Shown here in pieces: positions 56,425-64,000 of a stretch of DNA of 64,000 nt; the stretch's first letter is position 1; each line of letters opens with the position of its first letter. A program made the translations under genes and the position numbers. This stretch comes from Thereva unica. Its lineage: Eukaryota > Arthropoda > Insecta > Diptera > Therevidae. Below the pieces are notes generated by a model, which worked only from the letters and a program-made list of their open reading frames with translations, did no database searches and was not told where the DNA came from. Location of the stretch: NCBI GenBank assembly GCA_949987705.1, contig OX465284.1, positions 71,099,470 to 71,163,469 on the forward strand. Direction: 5' to 3'.

Positions 56425-56935
56425 TTTACCGAGCGTTGATCCTTCTGATTCTTCTTTATGGATCTGAAACGTGGACACTGCCGAAACAGGCTGTCAAGAA
56501 GCCAAATGCGATGCTTGAGACAGATCCTCGGAGTCTCACTCCTCGATCGCCTTCGAAACGAGACAGTAAGAAAAATATGCGATCAGCAGAAACTGATCGA
56601 AGAAGAAATGCAAAAACGTCGACTACGGTAGTTTGGACATGTTTGCCGAAGGGATGATGACCGTTTACCACGTAAACTTCTCTGACGAGGCCGTACAGCA
56701 GCCTGGAGAATCCAGCTATCGGCACCGAAGAAAACCTGACTAAAGAATATTGAGGGTGACCTAAAGAATCAATGGTTATCAGTTACCAAGGCTAGAGAGG
56801 TCACCAAAAACTGGTAAGAATGGAAACGAATCGTGAATAGAGTTCGAGACCCAGCTGCACCGACAGCAGCGTATCCGTAGCGGGGACGTCCCGCTAGGAC
56901 CACCAGCTAACGGATCAAAGAAGAAGAAGAAGGTT
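56425..56935 (+). pseudogene. RTE-like LINE 3' end with GAA tail
   Basis: Across frames the plus strand reads LLILLYGSETWTLPKQ, RNETVRKICDQQKLIEEEMQ, FGHVCRRDDDRLPRKLL, RGRTAAW, DLKNQWLS..KAREVTKNW and VNRVRDPAAPTAAYP, ending in AAGAAGAAGAAGG. This is the C-terminal part of an RTE-like ORF, more diverged than the family at 1.8 and 49.1 kb and thus a separate, older lineage. RT catalytic motifs are absent. Confidence 0.7.
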
Positions 56936-56944
56936 GAAAGCAAG

Positions 56945-57200
56945 AATTTTCGTTTTTCCAGTGAATAGCATTAACTAAGTTTTATCCGGGTTGACTGCTA
57001 ATTCAGTTCAGGCATGCTTCCATGATTTCATTGATCCCGATTAAAATCATTTCTGACACCATTATCAAAAGTTCGTCCTTGGCTCCTCTTTTATCTAGCT
57101 TTTGTAGTATGTCGGTCGTAACTAATCACATTATGGCGCAGACCATTACACCATGTGGCATATGTGATTTCCATCCTCGTTCCCGAATTCGCTTGATTTA
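56945..57200 (-). pseudogene. LINE RT fragment (minus)
   Basis: In pieces the minus strand reads GVMVCAIM, LVTTDILQKLDKRGAKDELL, IMVSEMILIGINEIMEACLN and a worn VNPDKT..LMLFT. This follows the order GGVLSPLLW..V.D..L..L...YADD..I...G.F......VMQ.AL...VNP.KT in RNase H-type LINE RTs. The YADD motif itself is lost. The upstream part continues weakly to about 57400. Confidence 0.5.
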
Positions 57201-57400
57201 TTCTCGAGCTCAACATGGTCGTAAGCTTTTGCCTAGAGCCTGCACTACACTACTCGTGAAGTTGATCGAATTTGGTCGAAGTCGATAGTGTAGAGAGGCA
57301 TTTCGATTCCCTTTGTAAACTTTTCTTCGCATCAGGCGACTTCGAAGCTTTGGCGGTTTTTGTGGGGGTGCTGGGCGACTGAGGTCTTCGCAAGGTTGCA

Positions 57401-59078
57401 CGAGTGTGTAGTCACGAACCTACTTCGGACTTCGACCAACTTTGCAACTTCGCCGAAATAAAAACCTGCCCTGGGGTTCCAGTAATCTCGGCTGGCTTTT
57501 TAGCATTACTTCGGGCATGGATCAGCTTTTATTTAGCTGCTAATACTCCTGGCTTTTCTTTGCCTTCCTTTATTTAATTCCGCTTGTTCCAGCCTAAACG
57601 AGGTGTGTATGGCCTTCTGCATTTCTTTTCATATAATTGGATCTCTTCATGCCTCCTAGAGTGACTTCCGGTGTTAGTGGCTCTTCGGGGTTCTTTCAGT
57701 TCCGCCCTGTGAACGGCGAAGATAGGAACCTATCTCTGTACGTTTGGGATAAGTCTGAGGGTCCACCAGTCTTTTTCGTCTCACTTATCTTGCCATTCCG
57801 TACGCAATGGCAGCGCTTAATCCCCCGTCGTACAGTTTAGGCTTCCCATTCGAGGAGACGTAGCCTCAACACATCATTATTCATTGCGATCGACAGTAGA
57901 ATGCGGAGCCCTATGGTGCGCCGCATGTTTTTACCATACACCTTCGTCCCATATTCCGAATAACAATTCGATTAATCAACTAGTGATAACTACTCGCACT
58001 AGGTACTCTGGTGCATAGAGCAGAATAGTTGAGGCATTGATCAGGTTAGGTATCCTCAACGCCACCGGGTCGTCACATAGAAATATCGATCTATAGGACG
58101 ATGGGTTCTCTAAAGTCTTGTTCCGTTTTGATAAGAGTGTGCTTTTCTGCTCCTTTTATGTTTAAAAAATGCTCCCTAAATGAAGGCTGCCAGGATGGGA
58201 TTGTTTTAATGCAGGATCCTTTTGATGGGTCCCATCACTTCGTGCAAAGCTGTCAGAGTGGTCTACCCTTGAGATATACATATTGAGCCGGGAACAGTTA
58301 AGTCGCATGTAGCAATTGGCGGATGTGCGATTCAGAGTCTTGAGGACTACTTTTCTTTTACAGATATTTCACAGTTAGATGATGCTTCCGCCATGCCATT
58401 TTAATGTTTTCTTCCAAATTTAACCATCGTTAAATTTTATTGCTCAATATCGACCTGTTGGCTTGATGATTCAAAGATAGATTTATTGTGAAATTTGATT
58501 ATTATTGACTTTGAGGCTAAGACATGCAGAAACTTGCCTTGCTTTCAAAATCACTTGTGTAAAGTCAACTAAAGCTATGCTAAGCATCTTTCTACCTTCT
58601 AATGTGATTTGCCGCAATTTCGTACAATCTTTTGTTGTACATTTAAAAAAATTTTTTTTTCAAACAAAATAACCAAACCATATTTAATTCTGAATTTCTG
58701 TCGCATTGCTAAAAATTTTAAGAGATAGAATTACTTCGACTTAAGCCTGTATTGATGCATTCAACCACATTATTTCCCATTAGTGAGGTCCTGTCGTACA
58801 CGATAAAACCTGTGTTAACCTCTGTGTTAGTTGCATGAATATCGATTCACAAAGCATTATTTAATGACAAGCTATTCACAAATAAGCACAAAGCCGATTA
58901 AAGCCCCGGCATTGAGCTTCCTTTTTGGCAGGGGCTGCCCACAAGCCACTTTCCATTTTAATTATTATCCTGATCTCATATTTATAACATTGTCGTCGTG
59001 TAATACCGCAGTGTTATCGGGGATTTATGACCGTCGCATCTGTATTTTCCGATTCTCCTTTATTCCAGGATAAAAACG
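57401..59078. other. No gene recognised
   Basis: Chance frames only. The stretch 57.5-58.3 kb is less AT-rich and could include a very worn LINE on the minus strand, but no motif is good enough to claim. Confidence 0.35.
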
Positions 59079-59099
59079 AAAAAAAAAAAAAAAAAAAAA
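59079..59099 (+). repeat. Poly(A) run
   Basis: About 20 consecutive A. It could be the tail of an old retroposed copy, but no retroposon body was recognised to its left. Confidence 0.8.
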
Positions 59100-59341
59100 T
59101 ATAAATAACACACAAAAACAAAAGGATCTCATCAAGCTCTACTGGAAGTTCAAACACCATGAAAACCTGGCGATATGGCTGGAGGGCAGATGCCGCGGAG
59201 GCAGGGGAGGCTCCTGATGAACGGAATCAAAGTTGTTTTCGATTTTTAAGCTCCAGTACCCGCAGCCCCGAAGGATGTCGGGGCTTACCTTCAGGGATAA
59301 ATTTTAATTTATCTGTTTGTTGCCCAGGGCACCAGCCATGA

Positions 59342-61040
59342 TTTAAATAAATGAGCACGGTTTGATGGAGATAAAGTTGTCAGAAATTTATTGGATCTCT
59401 CTCTCTCTCGTGCTCTGTCTCTCTCCAGCCCGCCGAATTGTGCCCACTTGAAAATTATTCCACCCGGGCTCTGACAAATAGCAACAATAAATTAATGCCG
59501 CATGAAAGTATTTAATCTCTCGGGTATAATTAAAATATAAATAAATTATGGAAAAATTAAGGCGGAATGTACTTTGAGGGCGACTGTACAGTCGCTGACT
59601 TCCTGCTACAAAAAACCCAGCCAGCCATTAGCGGTGTTTGTTTGGTGAATTGGAGAGTGCACAACTTCCACTGTCTCAGACCGAGGTGGAGATAGTTGCT
59701 GACAAATTGCCAAAGTCTTAATTATCAACACCCAAGACTGACTCCCCTGTGCCGGGGTCCCGAAAATTCGTCTTCGGCCGTGACCTAACGCTAATGATCT
59801 GCAATTAATTAACACTACATTGTGGCATCGCCGTCGAACTGTTCAGGCTGACCGGTCAATCTGAATTACACACAACCAGGTGATGTCCAGGCCCGTCATT
59901 AGCACCACTGACCAACCATTTGTCTTGGCGGCTCTTACGTGGAAGAAAACCACCTGAAGAACAAATTCCCTCATGAACGCACGCTCGGTGCCTTTCTCGT
60001 GTGCATAGGCGAAGGCCCATAGCGTTGAAAGGTGTTTCGCGCAGCTATACTACACAAGAGCCGTGAAGGAGGTGAGGTTCGCTTTTTGTGGCTAGCGATA
60101 AATTAGGCAACTATTTATCAGTTGCGGCCCGCCATTGTCTATCTGCCCGCCCCTTTAATGGCTGGCATTTGACCGCATCAAACATTGAGGTGTAAAACGT
60201 GGAGGGACCATAGAATTCCATTAGATCAGCGCGGACTAAAAAATACATATAGCTGCCCATCACAGGGCATCTGGTGCGGGTCGTAATTCGGACAGAACGC
60301 GTTAATTAACTTATTAACAACTGTCCGAAAAACGCGCACGTCCTCCCCCGTAGGGACCTAGTTGGCCCTACAATGGCCGTATGCCCATCTTTTATTTGTT
60401 GGGCCCCTGTTAACACGACCGATAACACAGCAACGATGGCATCCAGGTATTCAAATTTTATTAATTACCCCCCAACTCTTGGGCTGTGTTATCTCGCTGA
60501 TGCTGCGGTAATTACCGCCCGGAAAAAACACATGCCATTGTTTTAACCAATGCTTTTCTGGTTTTAACGGTTTTCATGTCTATCAGGGCTGGTAGCCGGT
60601 TCAGGTGCGGAGATACACCTGTCCAGGTAAAGGGGTTCATTTACATATCTAGCATGTATACCTCTATTTCTCAAATGTCAGCATTCGTCACTTGACGTAC
60701 ATCATCCACGCCGACAGGTTTATTGCACCGTATGTGATTAAGTTTTAGTGGGGGTTTTGTTTATTCCAAATTGTGGACCCACATAATTTTTCTGTTGTTT
60801 GTTTACACACAATACACCCACACACCCGCACACACATATAGTAAGAGAAACACACTTTTATTGCTATTGTAGACAATCAGACCTACTACTCCCAGGAGTT
60901 CAGGTGCTCGTTAATCATCTCACGATTAATTAAATTAATGAGCGGCAGAAACAATTTAGATTCTAACTGTAATTGCTTCCACCCATTAATTAAGCACCTT
61001 TTGAGTAATATTTCCAGGATATTTCTACACGTTCAACGTC
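59342..61040. promoter_or_regulatory. Candidate cis-regulatory DNA rich in TAATTA motifs
   Basis: Apart from a CT-rich microsatellite at about 59395-59425 it has no repeat or protein similarity. It holds many homeodomain-type motifs: AAATTAATGCC near 59489, CTTAATTATC near 59718, CAATTAATTAACAC near 59802, GTTAATTAACTTATTAAC near 60301, TTATTAATTACCC near 60457, GGTAATTACC near 60508, ATTAATTAAATTAATGAG near 60925 and CCATTAATTAAGCACC near 60983. In insects such dense, repeat-poor blocks are often enhancers of developmental genes. The role and the target gene are unknown. Confidence 0.35.
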
Positions 61041-62024
61041 GGATATTCTCATTTCCTTTAAGGAAATGAAGGACGAGAATGATTGGAATTGAATGGTTGA
61101 GGGCGGGTGTAGAGGCGAGGCTGGGTGTGTTTTTTTGTTCTTGCTCTATGCGATAAAGGTAAATTCTCAAGGGCATTTCAAGTTTAATTTTGCAGGGCTG
61201 CAGCATTGGGAAGTAATGATCGAAGGAGTATTGTTATACATGAATGTGAGATCGTTGGTCTTGTAATAAGCTTATCTATGACACGTTTTGGATTAAACAT
61301 TTGTCACCGTGTTCATTCGCTTTCGTGAGCTTTTTTCAATTTACGTGTGAGTTTTTGAAGTTTGAATATTGTTAAAAATCTAACTGAAGCGAGCTGTTCA
61401 ATAGGACGCCATATTTTTATGTCGGAATGTATAAAGTTGGAAACTAGATATTTCATAATAGATATGTTTTAGTTGCTTGTCCTTGTCATCACAATTACAC
61501 TTTATATTCAACTGATATATTCTGTCAAGGATTTAGGCTTTTGTAATTTCCCGTTCCAGTGAGTCCTGGCTGTTGTAGTTACGGAAAGGTGGGGCAAAAG
61601 TCCTCACCCTATCGGAAGACAGAGGTGCACAGAGGGTTATTTGTTGGCCTCCTCGTCCGTTGGAAGACTATTGACTGAAATGCAGGTTCACATAAGCTCT
61701 TTTCGATTCAAGGCTTTTCGTCAAAATGCTATTAAATGGTACACTGACATAGTTTTGATTTAATGTACATATACATACATATGTATAATAAATTTCCTAC
61801 AGAAAATTTTTATTTGTCATTATTAAGACTACTATTTGTTTTGATACCATGTCAAATCGAAAACCGACTTTGATCTACTATGACTGAAGATCGCTTAAAT
61901 TACTTTTTAAGCCTTACCGTCGAGCATAAGAAACGCGTTCTTTAGTTTTTGAAGACATCATCCAGCACTTCGGTCAAAAAAAGCCAGAAAAGTTCAATTA
62001 TATTAATTTATTCTGTTGTATTTC
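61041..62024. other. No gene recognised
   Basis: AT-rich noncoding sequence without recognised repeats or protein similarity. Confidence 0.4.
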
Positions 62025-62105
62025 CTTTGGTGAAGCTCTCTGCAAATTTTCAGCCTATACCCAATCATTTCCACTATTTCGCTTTTTTCGGCTTAATTTA
62101 CCTAC
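62025..62105 (+). repeat. Dispersed repeat, third copy
   Basis: Contains GAAGCTCTCTGC, ATTTTCAGCCTATACCC, CAATCATTTCCACTATTTCG and TTTTTTCGGCTTAATTT, matching the copies at 5690-5775 (inverted) and 6486-6525. Confidence 0.7.
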
Positions 62106-63117
62106 ATATACTATTTATTATTACTGCATGCGTATTATTACATACAGTACAAACCCTAATGTAAAGCTAGCAATACATTTCGATTACATGGTGAATATTA
62201 TTCGTAACAAAATTGTTTGTAATTGGAGAGGGGGCTTCCCGGGCCCCCAGAAAGCTCTGTGAGCCCTGTCGGAATATGCTATAACTTGTGAAAATGGCGG
62301 TAAATGTCAGTTCTGTTTTGACATTTGTGAGGTAAAACGGATACAAAATGCACAACCATAAGACATGAATCGCCATTACTCCTCAAGAACACGGATTAAT
62401 TGTTTCGTTTTTTTGCCCAGTGTGAATTTTGCCGCAGATTTCACGTTCGTCCGAAACTTACTGAGCAAACACTACGGCGTTTAGCCGCTCGCCTAAAAGA
62501 GTATGGAACAACATGAGATGCTGTCAGGTCTGGCCCAAATTCTAGAAATTAACAAGTCTTTCATCTTCATGAGGTTAATGAGTACAAATTAGCATAAATC
62601 AGCACAAATTATTCAAATGACTTTATCAGGATATCAGAGCAGGAATGCAACATTTTTAGACTAAGTGCCCACGAACAAAAAAAAATATTCATACATACTC
62701 TCTTGAAACTTTTTGTATGGATTAAGGACACCTAGTCTACCAACTTTTCTTCTGCGAAAATGTTTGAAACCGCGGGTTTTTTCCTCCATGTTGCTCGAAA
62801 GTCGACCTTTTTATGGTACCCAAAAAATGTATAGATACTGTTTTTTTACCAATCATAGTAGCATGAGATGGCGATGATACGCGCGAAACAAAACTCGTCA
62901 GACAAAAATGTTGGACCCTAATGGGTGTCTACCACCCCAAACCTGCTAAGTTATGGGCTTCCAAAAATTTATTAATAACAAGCTAATTTTTTCAGGATCG
63001 TTTAAGAAAAATATGTGGAATTACATGGTATATGTGTCCGGCAAAATTTGTTTGCCGATTTCGCCGTCCGACGAGTCAAAGTCGTCTATTTTATGAAGGG
63101 AGAAAATTTATACATAA
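62106..63117. other. No gene recognised
   Basis: AT-rich noncoding sequence; no recognised feature. Confidence 0.4.
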
Positions 63118-63260
63118 CCTCTTTTTTAACCGACTTCAAAAAAAGAAGAGGTTACTCAATTCGACGTGTAGGTATTTTGTGGTCCTGTTCACGCATAACT
63201 TTGTAACCCAATAACTTCATTTGAAGGGGGAGCTTCCCACGGTGGTCCCGTTAAATTTTT
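63118..63260 (+). repeat. Arthropod MITE-like repeat (AACCGACTTCAAAAAA type)
   Basis: Contains AACCGACTTCAAAAAAAGAA followed by GAGGTTACTCAATTCGACGT, a sequence widely scattered in insect genomes as short nonautonomous repeats. Borders are undefined. Confidence 0.5.
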
Positions 63261-63369
63261 TCTAAATTCTGATAACGGAGTTCGAAGTTAGGCATAAAAA
63301 ACAGTTAAAATTGGTTCAACCTAAACACTTCATATGCACCGAACAAATTACTTTATTGTTGTAAATCTG

Positions 63370-63470
63370 GTAGCAGGCCGATGGGGGAGTGGGTAGAGCG
63401 TCGGATCCTCGATTCAGCGTAGTGTGGCGTTTGCAGGTTCGATCCCTGGTCGGGGCAGGCCGGTTGTTTT
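63370..63470 (+). mobile_element. tRNA-derived SINE head 1
   Basis: A tRNA-like segment with an A-box-like GTGGGTAGAGCGTCGGA and a B box GGTTCGATCCC (63436-63446), then a pyrimidine-rich stretch. Stem pairing is not good enough for a functional tRNA, so a SINE head is more likely. Confidence 0.55.
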
Positions 63471-63519
63471 CTTTTTCTCTTTTTCTTCTTTCTGAAATGA
63501 TTTATTAACATATTGGTCA

Positions 63520-63622
63520 GCGGCCGATAGTACTTGACATAGCGCAAAGGGCTAGAGAGAAGTATTCTTGTCTGTGGGATCTGTGGGGTGCGAGTTCAAT
63601 CCTTGGGCTCGCGGTGCTTTTT
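63520..63622 (+). mobile_element. tRNA-derived SINE head 2
   Basis: A second tRNA-like segment, with TAGCGCAAAGGGCTAGAG and a B-box-like GCGAGTTCAATCC, ends in a T run that could terminate RNA polymerase III. It lies only about 75 bp after the first head and is not an obvious copy of it. Confidence 0.45.
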
Positions 63623-63756
63623 TTTCTATATATCGACAAAATAATTATTTTTTAATTTCCTTCGGGGAATTTTGTTCCATATTAAACAAGTTTTCGACGT
63701 GAATACGTCTGTAAATTTGCTTCCAGAACAAAAGCCGATGAGAACGAAATTATGGC

Positions 63757-63990
63757 ATGCAGGGGTGGGCACGCATGAGGTTAATGAGAGCCGCATGTGG
63801 GTTTTTCATAATTGTAAAGAGCCGCATTATATGTTATATATGTATTATGTAATTTCAAAAATCAAAAATTAAGAGCATTTCCACACCCGTCTGGAATATT
63901 CAATAATTTAAAGAGCTATACGTTTGGAGCCGAACTTGATTCAACGAAGAGCCGCATGCGGCTCTAAGAGCCGCATTTGCCCACCGATAG
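63757..63990. mobile_element. Nonautonomous hAT-like element (GAGCCGCAT repeats)
   Basis: The left end starts CAGGGGTGGGCA and the right end, inverted, reads TATCGGTGGGCA. AGAGCCGCAT occurs four times near both ends (63788, 63821, 63949 and 63970) and is itself inverted once (ATGCGGCTCT). CAG.GGTGGGCA ends with GCGGCTC subterminal repeats are typical of hAT elements. No 8-bp duplication is seen, and there is no coding capacity. Confidence 0.5.
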
Positions 63991-64000
63991 TTTTGATTTG

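Noticed and set aside
1..64000. CRISPR arrays, operons, ribosome-binding sites, bacterial mobile elements
   Set aside because: No spacer-repeat pattern or prokaryotic gene organisation; introns and TE types show eukaryotic nuclear DNA.

Overview
The window looks like repeat-rich arthropod (most likely insect) nuclear DNA. It is AT-rich, has no operons or long intact host genes, contains short GT..AG introns, and is packed with decayed transposable elements typical of insect genomes: RTE-like, RNase H-bearing and Jockey/CR1-like LINEs, a Mag-type Ty3/gypsy element, PIF/Harbinger, Helitron, tRNA-derived SINEs and MITEs. I recognise no complete host protein-coding gene. The host itself may be represented only by noncoding DNA, notably 19.4-21.9 kb (ending in a candidate TATA promoter) and 59.3-61.0 kb (dense in TAATTA-type motifs).

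Layout. 0.65-0.97 kb: LINE C-terminus (minus). 1.8-5.5 kb: a nearly full-length RTE-like LINE (minus) whose single long ORF is broken by one nonsense codon. 5.5-6.9 kb: short repeats including an 84-bp near-perfect palindrome. 6.9-10.3 kb: an RNase H LINE (LINE-A) with a 1,013-bp solo LTR inside its RNase H domain. 14.3 kb: RT C-terminus. 16.1-16.5 kb: MITE-like repeat. 17.2-17.9 kb: Helitron helicase. 18.4-19.3 kb: Jockey/CR1-like RT carrying a tiny RTE 3' insertion. 22.0-25.2 kb: nested fold-back DNA. 28.6-32.4 kb: Mag-like gypsy element with 244-bp LTRs and a 6-bp target duplication. 33.4-34.7 kb: LINE RT pieces, one split by a SINE. 36.75-39.96 kb: DNA transposon QNKN-1 (minus). 39.96-41.36 kb: a second RNase H LINE (LINE-B) split by a 498-bp solo LTR with a 4-bp target duplication. 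44.52-48.24 kb: DNA transposon QNKN-2 (plus), with 36-bp perfect terminal inverted repeats, a 4-bp ATTT target duplication and a spliced transposase gene. 49.1 kb: 161-bp RTE 3' copy with a 12-bp target duplication. 50.05-51.8 kb: second SINE copy followed by a HARBI1-like transposase with two introns. 56.4-57.2 kb: RTE and LINE fragments. 63.1-64.0 kb: MITE, two tRNA-like SINE heads and a hAT-like nonautonomous element.

The most interesting content is the pair of divergent members of one transposase-like family, QNKN-1 and QNKN-2. They share an xDxCxxQNKN motif, a GHTxMxxD...IE motif, a YLPSDLSI motif and a Cys-rich N-terminus. They lie 5 kb apart in opposite orientation, each bounded by its own inverted repeats. 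QNKN-2 gives a clear element structure for a protein family that I know only as poorly characterised arthropod proteins. All coding features here appear defective through frameshifts, stops, deletions or insertions. No calculation or database search was possible; family names rest on motif recognition.
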